Below, in pieces: positions 52,871 to 62,329 of a DNA stretch of 64,000 nucleotides (positions are counted from its first letter, which is position 1; the number at the start of each line of letters is the position of its first letter). The notes under the pieces are model-generated. The model was not told the DNA's origin and did not search any database. It saw only the letters and a list, made by a program, of their open reading frames with translations. A program made the position numbers and the translations under genes. This stretch comes from Ramlibacter sp. WS9 (lineage in GTDB: Bacteria; Pseudomonadota; Gammaproteobacteria; Burkholderiales; Burkholderiaceae_C). The stretch spans positions 434,001 through 498,000 of the forward strand of contig NZ_RKMB01000002.1 of assembly GCF_003797765.1 (NCBI RefSeq), written 5' to 3'.

Positions 52871-52880
52871 GACCGCGATT

Positions 52881-53294
52881 TCAGTCCTGCTTGCAATGCA
52901 CCGACAGCGGGGGCTGCGCATAGCGCAGCAATGCTTCGCGGCCGGTCACGCCCAAACCGAACTCGGCGCGCATGCGCGGATTGCTGTAGACGGTCTGCTG
53001 CGGCGTGGCGCCGCCGGCGTCGCGCAGCAGAACATCGTTGCCCCGCGGGCCTGCATCCACCACGGCCGTGTCGTCGGCGAAGCGCACCGTGAACTCGACG
53101 CCCTGGTCGCACCGGTAAAGCGGCAAACCTGCGGCACGCTGGGGCGCGGAGCCTGAGGCAGCGGGCGCAGCAGTGGGCGCGGGTGCTGGCACCGGCGCCG
53201 CGGCCGGGCTCGAAGCAGGAGCGGAGATCGGGGGCGGCGTGCCGCATCCGTACAAGCATGCGGCGGCGATGGCCGCAAAGGCGAGGTTCTTCAT
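52881..53294 (-). CDS. lipoprotein with MliC-like (lysozyme inhibitor) domain
   Basis: A 137-residue lipoprotein: lipobox LYGC (around residue 17), then a Pro/Ala-rich linker (about 20-50), then a domain at about 58-135 that resembles the MliC/PliC inhibitors of C-type lysozyme. The pattern is LYRCDQGVEFTVRF, then VYSNPRM near the C-terminus, with two cysteines (in YRCD and VHCKQD) that would pair. It would sit in the outer membrane and guard against lysozyme. It lies between the convergent Lrp gene and mltA. Confidence 0.7.
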   Translation of the reverse strand: MKNLAFAAIAAACLYGCGTPPPISAPASSPAAAPVPAPAPTAAPAASGSAPQRAAGLPLYRCDQGVEFTVRFADDTAVVDAGPRGNDVLLRDAGGATPQQTVYSNPRMRAEFGLGVTGREALLRYAQPPLSVHCKQD

Positions 53295-53344
53295 GGGCCG
53301 TGATTGTGGGGCGCGCGGGACGTTTTGTGGGCGAGAGCCGCTCG

Positions 53345-54487
53345 TCAGCGCGGCCACAACACCCACAACCTCAGCGGTTGCTTCAGGCGCCCGGCCACCT
53401 CGCCCGCCTCGAGGCCCCAGCCAGTGAAGTAGTCGGCGCGCACCGCGCCCGTGATGGCACTGCCGGTGTCTTGCGCCAGCACGAGCCGCTGCAAGCTGGT
53501 CACCGGCCCCGACGAGGCCAGCCAGACCGGCGTGCCGTACGGAATGCTTTCCTTGTCGACAGCGATCGAGCGTCCCGGCGTCAGCGGCACGCCCTGCGCA
53601 CCGCGCGGCCCGAACGCCGCGTCGAGGTCCGGCAGCGGCTCCTCGCGGAAGAACACCACGCGCGGATTGGCCCACAGCATCTCGTTCACGCGCTGAGGAT
53701 TCTGCGCCGCCCAGGCCTTGATGCCGGGCCAGGACGCGTCGCGCAGCGCACCTTGCTGCAGCAACCAGCTGCCGACACTTCGATAGGGCTGCTCGTTCGT
53801 GCCGGCAAACGCGACGCGTACCGTGCGCAGGCTGCCGTCCGGCTCCGTGATGCGCAGGCGCCCCGAGCCCTGGATCTGCAGCGACAGCGCGTCGAGCGGA
53901 TCGGCGAGATAGGCGATCTCGCGCCCGCGCAGCGCCGCACGCGCCTCCGGCAGCGTGTCGATCTCCTGCCGCGAGTACCAGGGACGCCGGCTGGCCAAGT
54001 TGGCCGGCGGCCGGAAGAGCGGGACCGCATGCGTGGCGCTGGGCTGTCTGCTCGCCTCCAGCATCGGCTCGTAGTAGCCCGTGAGCAGGCCTTCGGAGGC
54101 GCCCTGCAATGGCTCGACGCGATAGGGCTGCAGCCGCCGCGTCATCCACGCGCGCTGTTCTTGCGGCGTGGCGATCGAAAGCCGCCGCACCTCGGGGCAC
54201 AACGGCGCGAACGCCGGGCCGGGCCGCTCGCAGCTCTTCAGCCACGCGTTCCAGGCTTCGTGCAGCGCGTCGTCGGCGAAACCCGGCAGCTCCGCCCAGC
54301 GCACGGGCTGCCAGCGGCTCTTGCCGTGCACGAGGGCCGGGGGCAGGGGCGCGTTGTCTGCAGGGTCCGGCAATGCGGCACTTGGGACGGGACGCGCGGG
54401 CGGCGGCTCATCCATGGGAGGCAGTGGCACGCTGCCGCAGGCCGCGAGCATTCCTACAATGGCCGCAATCCCAAGGAAACGGTTCAT
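53345..54487 (-). CDS. mltA: membrane-bound lytic murein transglycosylase A
   Basis: A 380-residue lipoprotein (lipobox LAAC, around residue 17) that cleaves peptidoglycan glycan strands to 1,6-anhydromuropeptides. The MltA domain includes GLLTGYYEPMLEASR and SLQIQGSGRLRI; the C-terminal 3D domain has LVLAQDTGSAITGAVRADYF, with the catalytic Asp. The ATG at 54487 overlaps the ATG of a divergent small gene by two bases (CATG). The N-terminal 27 residues of the longer frame are not signal-like. Confidence 0.95.
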   Translation of the reverse strand: MNRFLGIAAIVGMLAACGSVPLPPMDEPPPARPVPSAALPDPADNAPLPPALVHGKSRWQPVRWAELPGFADDALHEAWNAWLKSCERPGPAFAPLCPEVRRLSIATPQEQRAWMTRRLQPYRVEPLQGASEGLLTGYYEPMLEASRQPSATHAVPLFRPPANLASRRPWYSRQEIDTLPEARAALRGREIAYLADPLDALSLQIQGSGRLRITEPDGSLRTVRVAFAGTNEQPYRSVGSWLLQQGALRDASWPGIKAWAAQNPQRVNEMLWANPRVVFFREEPLPDLDAAFGPRGAQGVPLTPGRSIAVDKESIPYGTPVWLASSGPVTSLQRLVLAQDTGSAITGAVRADYFTGWGLEAGEVAGRLKQPLRLWVLWPR

Positions 54488-54617
54488 GCTGCTGATTCTG
54501 CTTGAAGCGCTGCTCGCGCTGGTGCTGCTGGTCGCTATCGTCTGGTGGACGATGTTCGCCGGTCGCAAAAAGGGCGAGCTGGTGGCGCGCGACGAGACCG
54601 AAAAGAAAGAGCCTTGA
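54486..54617 (+). CDS. 43-residue membrane protein
   Basis: A short frame with one N-terminal helix (LLILLEALLALVLLVAIVWW) followed by a charged tail (FAGRKKGELVARDETEKKEP). It has a good ribosome-binding site (AAGGA, 54473-54477, eight bases upstream) and a TACAAT -10 box at 54455-54460, both lying inside the start of mltA on the other strand. The start codons of the two genes share the palindrome CATG. The function is unknown; a single-pass accessory or toxin-like membrane peptide is possible. It converges with the response-regulator gene. Confidence 0.6.
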   Translation: MLLILLEALLALVLLVAIVWWTMFAGRKKGELVARDETEKKEP

Positions 54618-54626
54618 GCCGATGCG

Positions 54627-55253
54627 CTAAAGGCTGCGCAACGTGTTCGCCAGTTCGACGGCGGACTTCACTTCCATCTTGTCGAACACGCGCGCCCGGT
54701 GCACCTCGACCGTGCGCACACTGATGTCGAGCTGGTCGGCGATGAGCTTGTTGGGCAGGCCTTCGACCACGAGCCGCATCACGTCACGTTCACGTTCCGT
54801 GAGTTCCGTGAGCCGCTTCTGCAGCAACGTCTTTTCGCGACGGGCCGTGAGCACCCCTTCCGATTTGCGCAGTGCCTGCTCGACCCGATCGACCAGGGCG
54901 TTGTCGGAAAACGGCTTCTCGCAGAAGTCGAAAGCGCCACGCTTGACCATGTCGACCGCGGTCGGCACGTCGGCATGGCCCGTCAGGAAGATCGTGGGGA
55001 TCACTTCCACCAGCCCGCGCTCGGCCAGCTTGTCGAACAGCGCGAGGCCGCTCATGCCCGGCATGCGCACGTCCAGCAGCAGGCATGCGGGCTGCGCCGG
55101 CGTGTACCCGGCGGCGAGCATCGCCTCGAATTCTTCGCCGCCGCCGTAAGACTCGCTCAGCAGGTGGCGCGAGCGCAGCAACCATGCGAGCGCTTCGCGT
55201 ACGCTGGAGTCGTCATCGACGATGAACACGGTGGCGTTCTGGGTGGGCTGCAT
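54627..55253 (-). CDS. FixJ-type response regulator
   Basis: A 208-residue two-component regulator. The receiver domain (residues 1-125) has VFIVDDDSSVREALAWLLRS, the phosphorylatable Asp in CLLLDVRMPGMSG, the conserved Thr in IFLTGHADVP and Lys in EKPF. A LuxR-type helix-turn-helix (about 145-205) contains LTERERDVMRLVVEGLPNKL and the recognition helix VRTVEVHRARVF. Its ATG overlaps the stop of the histidine kinase gene by one base, so the pair is translated together. FixJ-like regulators often control metabolism in response to a redox or substrate signal. Confidence 0.93.
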   Translation of the reverse strand: MQPTQNATVFIVDDDSSVREALAWLLRSRHLLSESYGGGEEFEAMLAAGYTPAQPACLLLDVRMPGMSGLALFDKLAERGLVEVIPTIFLTGHADVPTAVDMVKRGAFDFCEKPFSDNALVDRVEQALRKSEGVLTARREKTLLQKRLTELTERERDVMRLVVEGLPNKLIADQLDISVRTVEVHRARVFDKMEVKSAVELANTLRSL

Positions 55254-57322
55254 CAGGGGCTGTCGTTGTTGTGCGGATCGACCGGCAAGGTGAACATGAA
55301 AATCGTACCTTGCGGACGGTTGGCTTCGAACCCGAGGAATCCCCCATGCTGTTCCACCACCGTGCGGCACATCGACAAGCCGAGGCCCATGCCTTCGGCC
55401 TTGGTGGTGAAGAACGGTGTGAAGAGCTGGCGCTGAATCTCGGGGGGGATGCCGGGCCCCACGTCGGCCACCGAGAACTCCAGCCACGCCTTGCCGGGCG
55501 TCGCCTCACCCACAGGCACAGCGCGCTTGACCTCGATCACCAGTGAAGGATCGCGCACCTGCACCTGGTCCATCGCCTGCATCGCATTGCGCGCCAGGTT
55601 CAGCAGCACCTGTTCGACCATGGTGCGGTCGCACAGCACCGCGGGCAGACCGCTCTTGAGCCGTGTCTCCACCCGCACGCCCAGCTTGCGCGCCTGCAGG
55701 CTCACCAGCGGCATGATCGCGTCCAGCAATTCCTGCGGCGTGACCGGCTCGCGCTCCTTGTCGCGGCGGCGCACGAAGTCATGCACGCTCTTGATCACCT
55801 TGCCGGCGCGCTCAGCCTGTTCCGCGATGCGGCGCATCGCCACTTCGATGTCGGGCAGGGCCAGCGCGGCCGCCGGTGCGCCGGCCTGGGGCTGCAGCAG
55901 GTTGATCGAGCCGGTGGCGTAGCTGGAGATCGCGGCCAGCGGCTGGTTCAGTTCGTGCGACAACAGCGACGCCATCTCGCCCACCGTCGCCAGCCGCGCG
56001 GTGGCCTGCAGGCGCTCCTGGCTGGCGCGCGACAGCTCCTCGACGCGCCGCTGCTCGCTCAAGTCCAGGAAGGCGCTCATCCAGCCCGTCTGCACGCCAT
56101 AGTGATTGATCAGCGGCGCTTCGATGATCAGCACCGGAAAGCGCGAGCCGTCCTTGCGCATGAACACCGACTCGAAGCCCTCGCGCGGCGGTGCGTTGTG
56201 GCCGGAGAGGCGCACTTCCTGGCGCTTTTGATACTCGTCCGCGAGCTCAGGCGGCCAGTACGGCGCGAGCGTCGTGTGGCCCAGCAACTCGTCGGGCGAG
56301 AAGCCTACCATCGCGCAGAACGCCGGATTCACGTAGGTGATGCGGCCCTCCAGGTCGCGCGCCCGCAGTCCAGTCACCAGCGAGTCCTCCATGGCCTTGC
56401 GGAACGCCAGCGCGTCGGCCAGGTCCTGCTCGGCGCGCAGGCGGCGCCGAGTGTCCTTGCCGAGCAGCACCAGCACCGACACCAGCGCGATCGACATGGC
56501 GGTGACGAGCGCAGTGAGCACGTTGGGGAACAGGTCCGGCGCGCCGCGCCAGCTGTCCATGCGCAGCACCATGGTGTTGCCCGGGAGGTCCAGCAATTGC
56601 TGCGACGAAAACACCCGGTTGCCGCGGCGCGCCGTGCCGTGCAATGCGAGGCGCGTGCCGTCGGCTTCGGTGAACGACACTTCCTGGCTGCGCATCAGCT
56701 GCGGCCCGACCAGCCCGGCGAGGATTTCACTGAGCGAATAGGTTGCGACCACATAGCCGGTGAGCTGGCCCGCGCTGACCTGCGGCAGGCAAAGCTCCAT
56801 CACCTCCAGGCCGAGCCCGTCGAGCTGCGGCAGAAAGTAGCTGCTCGAATAGGCCGGTCCGCTGACGCGGCGCCCATTGGCGCAGGCCAGCGCGACGTCC
56901 GCGTGCGCGTTGGCACGGCCCAGCCGCGCGAATGGCGGCGAGCGGTAGGGCGTCTCCATGAACGCCACAGTGCCCAGGGCCGAGTCTCGCCATTCCAGGC
57001 GTATCCATTCGCGATGCTCGTGCAGCAATTGGCTCGCGCGCGCACTCCAGACGGCCGGCGAGGGCTGCCCCGCTTGGAGCGCCTGCAGGCTTTGCACGTT
57101 GCGGGTGAGCGCGCCGCGGATGTCGCCGAGCGCATCGGCGGTGTCGCGCTCCAGCTTGGTCTGCACCTGGCTCGCCTCATAGCGGCCGGCCAGCCAGACG
57201 AGCGTCACCAGCAGCGACGCCACCAGCGCAATCAACAGCACCCAAAGCGACCAGCGCACGTAGCCCGACGGGCGGCGCCGGCCCGTCGCCATCACGGGCA
57301 CCGGCGGCGCCACAGCGCTCAC
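55253..57322 (-). CDS. membrane PAS-domain sensor histidine kinase
   Basis: A 689-residue sensor kinase. Two transmembrane helices (about 24-47 and 267-289) flank a periplasmic sensing domain. After it come a PAS domain (about 310-425, with TYVNPAFCAMVGFSPDELLG), the H-box SLLSHELNQPLAAI with the phosphoacceptor His, and an ATPase domain (N-box LLNLARNAMQAM, G1 VADVGPGIP, G2 EGMGLGLSM). The start is a GTG at 57322 with GGAGG seven bases upstream. It precedes and pairs with the FixJ-type regulator and follows the amidase gene by 37 bases. The signal is unknown. Confidence 0.92.
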   Translation of the reverse strand: MSAVAPPVPVMATGRRRPSGYVRWSLWVLLIALVASLLVTLVWLAGRYEASQVQTKLERDTADALGDIRGALTRNVQSLQALQAGQPSPAVWSARASQLLHEHREWIRLEWRDSALGTVAFMETPYRSPPFARLGRANAHADVALACANGRRVSGPAYSSSYFLPQLDGLGLEVMELCLPQVSAGQLTGYVVATYSLSEILAGLVGPQLMRSQEVSFTEADGTRLALHGTARRGNRVFSSQQLLDLPGNTMVLRMDSWRGAPDLFPNVLTALVTAMSIALVSVLVLLGKDTRRRLRAEQDLADALAFRKAMEDSLVTGLRARDLEGRITYVNPAFCAMVGFSPDELLGHTTLAPYWPPELADEYQKRQEVRLSGHNAPPREGFESVFMRKDGSRFPVLIIEAPLINHYGVQTGWMSAFLDLSEQRRVEELSRASQERLQATARLATVGEMASLLSHELNQPLAAISSYATGSINLLQPQAGAPAAALALPDIEVAMRRIAEQAERAGKVIKSVHDFVRRRDKEREPVTPQELLDAIMPLVSLQARKLGVRVETRLKSGLPAVLCDRTMVEQVLLNLARNAMQAMDQVQVRDPSLVIEVKRAVPVGEATPGKAWLEFSVADVGPGIPPEIQRQLFTPFFTTKAEGMGLGLSMCRTVVEQHGGFLGFEANRPQGTIFMFTLPVDPHNNDSP

Positions 57323-57359
57323 GAGGAAACCTCCGCGCTAAGCGCTTCGGCCCAGCGGC

Positions 57360-58166
57360 TCATAGGACTCTGTGCTCCAGCGCCGGCAGTTGCGCGCGCA
57401 CCTGCGCCTGGCGTGCGGGGTCGAGTTCGGCGATGACCACGCCCGCGCCTTCGTCCTGCTGCGCCAGCACCAAGCCCCAGGGGTCGACCACCATGCTGTG
57501 GCCCCAGGTGCGGCGGCCGTTCTCGTGCGTGCCGCCTTGCGCGGGGGCCACCACGTAAGCCAGGTTCTCCACCGCACGGGCCCGCAGCAGCAATTCCCAA
57601 TGCGCCTGGCCCGTGACGTAGGTGAACGCGCTGGGCACCAGCAGCACGTCGGCGGCGAGTGCGCGGTACAACTCGGGGAACCGGAGGTCGTAGCACACCG
57701 ACATGCCGATGCGCCAGCGGTGGCCGCTTCGGCTCTGCACGTCGAAGGCAACGGTGTCGCCGCCGCATTCGATCACACGCGATTCGTCGTACCGTTCGCG
57801 GCCGTTGTCGAACTTGAAAAGATGGATCTTGTCGTAGCGCGCGGCGCGCTCTCCGGAGGGCGAGAACACCATGCTGGTGTTGCGTACATGCGCGTCGTCG
57901 CCGGCGGCCAGCGGCAGCGTGCCGCCGACGATCCACATGCCCAGCTCCTTCGCCGTGCCGGCCAGGAAGCTTTGCACCGCACCTTGGCCGACGCTCTCGC
58001 GCGCCGCCAGCTTGTCGGTGTCCTTGTGGCCCATCAGGCAGAAATATTCCGGCAGCGCCGCGAGCTCGGCGCCGGCGTTTGCCGCTTGCTCGAGCAGCAC
58101 GCGAGCCTGCGCCAGGTTGCCCTGCACCGAGATACCCGACACCATCTGGATGGCAGCAACTCGCAT
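57360..58166 (-). CDS. carbon-nitrogen hydrolase (nitrilase family, Nit-like)
   Basis: A 268-residue amidase of the nitrilase superfamily. The catalytic triad is visible: Glu in LAALPEYFCLMG, Lys in ARYDKIHLFKFD, and Cys in IGMSVCYDLRFPELYRAL. It resembles Nit1-like deaminated-glutathione amidases and omega-amidases and is probably a metabolite-repair enzyme. It follows yhdP by two bases, so the two are probably co-transcribed, and precedes the sensor kinase. Confidence 0.92.
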   Translation of the reverse strand: MRVAAIQMVSGISVQGNLAQARVLLEQAANAGAELAALPEYFCLMGHKDTDKLAARESVGQGAVQSFLAGTAKELGMWIVGGTLPLAAGDDAHVRNTSMVFSPSGERAARYDKIHLFKFDNGRERYDESRVIECGGDTVAFDVQSRSGHRWRIGMSVCYDLRFPELYRALAADVLLVPSAFTYVTGQAHWELLLRARAVENLAYVVAPAQGGTHENGRRTWGHSMVVDPWGLVLAQQDEGAGVVIAELDPARQAQVRAQLPALEHRVL

Positions 58167-58168
58167 GC

Positions 58169-61100
58169 TCAATTTGTCCTTCCTGCTTTGGCTTCCGAGG
58201 CCGCATCGACGCGATTCTCCGCCGCCGCGCTCGCATTGCGATCCACGCGCGTGATGCGCGGGTCGGCCCACGTGCCGTCGATGTGGAACTCCTGCGTGGC
58301 GGCCCTGATCAGTGGCTGGCGCAGGAACATCTGCGCCAGGAACGTGCCCAGGCCGATGGCGGGATTGATCACGGTCGCGACCAGTGAAGCCGTTCCCGCG
58401 TTGATCTCGGGCACCACCACCACCTTGATGTCCTGGGTTTCGCGCGCGATGTCCGCCTTTCCTTCCATCAGCACGGCTGCATTCACGCCCTTCATCTGCA
58501 GGTTGTTGGTGGCGGCAATGCCTTGCTGCACGGTGATGTCCCCGCGCAGGAAATCGAACGCGAAACCCTCGGTGAACACGTCGCGAAAATCCAGCGCCAG
58601 CCGGCGCGGCAGCGACTGCAGGCTGAGCACGCCCAGCAGCTTGGCCAGGCCCGGGTCGGCCTTGAGGAACTGGCCGCCTTCGACGTTGATGTAGAAATTG
58701 CCGTTCATCGTCGGGTAGTCCAGCGTGAGCGGCGAGCCCAGCCAGGAGACTTGGCCGTCCATGCGTCCCTTGCCGCGCCGCACGACGTCCTTCATGCCGA
58801 AGCGTGCGAGCAGCTGGCCGGAATCGGCGATGTCCAACTTGAAGTTCATGACCGTGCGGCGGCGTTCGGCTCGCTGGCCGGGACGCGAAGCCGCGGGCGC
58901 AGGCGCCGCTTGCGCGTTCACGCTGGCCCAGTTTCCTGTGGCATTGAACACCGCTTCGGGCATCGTGAGATTGAGCTTGTTCAACCGCCACTCGCGTGCG
59001 CCGCCTTCGCGCGCCACCGCGTTGGCGCCCCGGTTCACTGCGTCGATCTCCAGACGCCCCAGCTTCTTGCCGCGCAGCTCGAAATCCTCGACTACCACGT
59101 CCACTGCCGGCAGGATTTCAGGCTGTTCGTCCAGCAGCGACTCGACCTGCCTGGCGTCCGAGGCCGCAAGCGAGAGGCGCGCGAGCCGCGCATGCAGCCT
59201 GCCGCCGCCCAGCCCCGACGGCGACTGGCGGTATTCCACGTAGCCGTTCAGCTCGGTGGCCTCGGCATTGGCGCGCCAGACGCCGCCGTCGCGCGAGCCG
59301 CCCAACACGACGTTGTGCAAGGTTCGCCCTTCGGCCGTCAGTTCCTTGGCACGCACGGCCATCACTGTGGGCAGGTAGCTGCTCGCCGCGCCGCCCGCAG
59401 GTGCGCGCAACGCCGCGGCGTCACCGCCGGATGCGCGGGCCAGCACGGCTTCCCAGGCGTCGACGTTCAGTGCGGCGAGGTTGATGTTGGCGATCACGCC
59501 CTGTTCCGGCAGGCTGGGCGCTTCACCGGGTGCGAGGCCGACGCCGATCGCGCCGCGGATCGCGCGCGGCTCGGGGCCCGAGATATCGCGGATGTAGACC
59601 GCCGTGGCGACGCGGCCCAGCTCGAACGTCAGTTGGTCCTGCTGTTTCGCCGCCGCGTCGCGCACCAGCGCCGATTCGTAGCGGATGGGCAGCGCCGTGT
59701 CTGCCGCCTTCGCCATCGGGGGCGGCAGTGCCAGCCCCATGCCTTGCAGGCTGGTCGCGACTGCGACCTCGGGCATGCCTTGACGCATGGTGAGCGTCAC
59801 GGTGTAGGGCGCACTGCCACTCGCGTCCCTCGCGAGGCGCGACACAAAGCCCAGCTCCTTGGCCTGGCGCAGCCCTTCCGCGGTGGCCGTACCCTGCGCC
59901 CGCATCAAGACGGTCACATCGGTGTTGGCAGGCAGCGGCGCGGTCGGCAACCCGCGCGTGCCGCCTTCGAGCCGCACATCGCCGCCGAGCGCGCGCGCCT
60001 GCGCACCGACGAGGGCAAACCCGTGTTCTGTGAAAGTAACCGCCCCACGCGAGCGCGCCAGCAGGGGGGTGTCCGGCGTGATCTGGATGTCGTTGGCCGC
60101 GAGCGTGACCGTGCCTAGGACCTTCGACTTGTCGATGGTGGCGATCGGCAGTTCCAGCAGCAAGCGCAAGTCGGCATTGCCCGTGGCGCTTGCTTTGGAG
60201 AGCGCCTGTGATGTCATCGCCGCGAGCGGCGATGCGTTCACGAACCCCAACGACTGTGCGAGCGGGCCGCGCACGTCGCCCGTGACGCCGACGACGGTGG
60301 AGCGAAAGTCCGGAATCTGCGCCTGGGCCTTCACCTGCAAGCCCGGCGCACCCATGAAACGCCCCACGGCATTCCTGATTTCCATGCCGTTGCCCACGAA
60401 CAGCAGCTGGCCGGACAACTGGGTGAGCGCCGGCCACGTGGCCGTGCCCTTGCCCACGGTGCGCGGCACATACGCGTAGGTGACGTTCTGCACTTCGGCC
60501 GTGATGCGGAACTCGCCCTGCTTCGGGTCCTTGAACGGGAAATCCTGCAGGTTGCCCTTGACGCGGAATTTCGCGCCGGTGGCCGCGCCTTGCACGACCG
60601 ATTCGCGCACGTAGTCGCGCGCGTTTTTGGAAACGCCCAGGGGCAGGTACCGCCACACCCGGGCTCCATTGGCTCGCGAGAGGCTGGCCTGGAGGTCCAG
60701 CACACCGGGGAAACGCGCACGCCCCTTCTCACCGGTTTTCCACGTCGCCTGGCCTTCGCCTTGCGCGTCGGCGTTGCTGAACTTGAGATTGCTCACCGAA
60801 GTGCTGATGGCCGGGCCGTCGATCTGCCATTGCACGTCGGCGGCAAGGTCGTCCACCGGCACAACCGGCTCCTCGAAAACACCGGGAACATCGACCGCGC
60901 CTTTTTGCACGGCCAGCTTGCCCTTGCCGCCTGCCTGCGTGAGGTCGAAGTCGATGGATGCGCCGCGGATGCCGGGCGAGCCCGCGCGGGCGGGTGCGCT
61001 GGCTGCGGCTTCGGCCGGTCGCGCGGCAACCTCCAGCCGCACGGCGCGCCCCTTGGCCTGGTAAGACTGCAGCCCGTCGAGCGGGCCTTGCCATTTGGCC

Positions 61101-62305
61101 TGCAAGGTTTCCACCAGGCCCTTGGGCGCGTAGGCGGCCAAGGCCGAATGCGTTGCCGCGCCCAGCGGCAGCCTCGTCGCCACCTGGCTCAGGGCGAACA
61201 GGTCGAGCTTGTCGGCGCGAATCTCGCCGCGCGCGGGGCGCTGGCCGCCGGCCGGAGACCAGGTGACGAAGACGTTGCCGCCGGGCCAGCGCTGGCCTTC
61301 GCGCGTCTCGAACTGCAGGTGCTGGGTCTGGAACTCGAAGCCGTCGCCCTCCAGCCGCTTGCCGCCCAGGCGGCCCGACACCGTGCGCAGGGCCAGGGGC
61401 GCCAACGCCTTTCCGAGCGTCGTGCTCACATCGGCCAGCACGATGTCGGCCGCGCCGCCGACCAGCTGGCCGCGCGCCACGTCGGCCCAGGCGCGCACGG
61501 CACCGCGGCCCTCGGCAATCTCGACGCCGACGCTGGCGTGGCGACGCAGCTGGGAGACATCGACACGCGAGAAGTCCGCGTGCAGCTGGCCGTCCCAGTC
61601 CTGCCAGCGGCCGTGCCGGGTCGAGAGCAGCGGCTGCCGGAACAGGCCGCGCACACTGAAGCGGTCGCCCCATTCGGCCGGCGGCGTGGCGTCGAGCCGC
61701 AGGGCATGGCGGCGTGCGCCGTTGCGCATCACAAAGTCCACTTCGGCCAGGGCCAGCGGCGGGGCGCCGCGCATCTCGTCGGTCCAGCGCACGGTGCCCT
61801 GGCGAATCACGAACTCGGTCTGCTGGAAGAACCAGTCGGCGGCGCGGCCGTCGTTGTCGCTGCTGCGCGAAAAGTCGAGGCCGGCGACGAAGATCTTGCC
61901 GTCGGCCGCCCGGCGCACGTCCAGCTCGGGGCGGTCGATGTAGAGCTGCTCGAAGCCCAGGTTCCAGAGCGAACGCGGCGACAGCGCCGCCAGCACCCGC
62001 GGCAGGCGCAGTGCGGGCCGGCCCTGCGGGTCGAGCAGCACCACGTCGATCAGCTCGAACGATGGGATGAGGCCTTCGCTGCGCGCCGTGATGCTGCCGA
62101 TGCGAACCGGTACCCCCAGGACCCGCCCGGCCTCCACTTCCAGGTCAGGGCGAAGCTCTCCGATTCGGGGCACAATCCAGCCATGCAGCGCCCCCCAGGC
62201 CAGCGCCAGCACCAGCCAGCCTGTCATGAGAAGCCACAACAACCCTTTCGCGATCGTGGCGTATGCCTTCAGTGGACGTGACGGAAAAGGCGGGCTGGCG
62301 TTCAT
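58169..62305 (-). CDS. yhdP: YhdP-family AsmA-like intermembrane lipid transport protein
   Basis: A 1378-residue protein with one N-terminal transmembrane helix (about residues 18-40) and a long beta-rich periplasmic part. It is of the YhdP/AsmA-like group, whose members form bridges that carry phospholipids to the outer membrane. Conserved pieces include ELIDVVLLDPQGRPALRLPR near the N-terminus and the C-terminal VVVVPEINAGTASLVATVIN followed by GLGTFLAQMFLRQPL. Length is normal for the family. It is divergent from glnE, 24 bases apart. Confidence 0.93.
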   Translation of the reverse strand: MNASPPFPSRPLKAYATIAKGLLWLLMTGWLVLALAWGALHGWIVPRIGELRPDLEVEAGRVLGVPVRIGSITARSEGLIPSFELIDVVLLDPQGRPALRLPRVLAALSPRSLWNLGFEQLYIDRPELDVRRAADGKIFVAGLDFSRSSDNDGRAADWFFQQTEFVIRQGTVRWTDEMRGAPPLALAEVDFVMRNGARRHALRLDATPPAEWGDRFSVRGLFRQPLLSTRHGRWQDWDGQLHADFSRVDVSQLRRHASVGVEIAEGRGAVRAWADVARGQLVGGAADIVLADVSTTLGKALAPLALRTVSGRLGGKRLEGDGFEFQTQHLQFETREGQRWPGGNVFVTWSPAGGQRPARGEIRADKLDLFALSQVATRLPLGAATHSALAAYAPKGLVETLQAKWQGPLDGLQSYQAKGRAVRLEVAARPAEAAASAPARAGSPGIRGASIDFDLTQAGGKGKLAVQKGAVDVPGVFEEPVVPVDDLAADVQWQIDGPAISTSVSNLKFSNADAQGEGQATWKTGEKGRARFPGVLDLQASLSRANGARVWRYLPLGVSKNARDYVRESVVQGAATGAKFRVKGNLQDFPFKDPKQGEFRITAEVQNVTYAYVPRTVGKGTATWPALTQLSGQLLFVGNGMEIRNAVGRFMGAPGLQVKAQAQIPDFRSTVVGVTGDVRGPLAQSLGFVNASPLAAMTSQALSKASATGNADLRLLLELPIATIDKSKVLGTVTLAANDIQITPDTPLLARSRGAVTFTEHGFALVGAQARALGGDVRLEGGTRGLPTAPLPANTDVTVLMRAQGTATAEGLRQAKELGFVSRLARDASGSAPYTVTLTMRQGMPEVAVATSLQGMGLALPPPMAKAADTALPIRYESALVRDAAAKQQDQLTFELGRVATAVYIRDISGPEPRAIRGAIGVGLAPGEAPSLPEQGVIANINLAALNVDAWEAVLARASGGDAAALRAPAGGAASSYLPTVMAVRAKELTAEGRTLHNVVLGGSRDGGVWRANAEATELNGYVEYRQSPSGLGGGRLHARLARLSLAASDARQVESLLDEQPEILPAVDVVVEDFELRGKKLGRLEIDAVNRGANAVAREGGAREWRLNKLNLTMPEAVFNATGNWASVNAQAAPAPAASRPGQRAERRRTVMNFKLDIADSGQLLARFGMKDVVRRGKGRMDGQVSWLGSPLTLDYPTMNGNFYINVEGGQFLKADPGLAKLLGVLSLQSLPRRLALDFRDVFTEGFAFDFLRGDITVQQGIAATNNLQMKGVNAAVLMEGKADIARETQDIKVVVVPEINAGTASLVATVINPAIGLGTFLAQMFLRQPLIRAATQEFHIDGTWADPRITRVDRNASAAAENRVDAASEAKAGRTN

Positions 62306-62329
62306 GAAAACTTCGATGGTTCAAGAATT

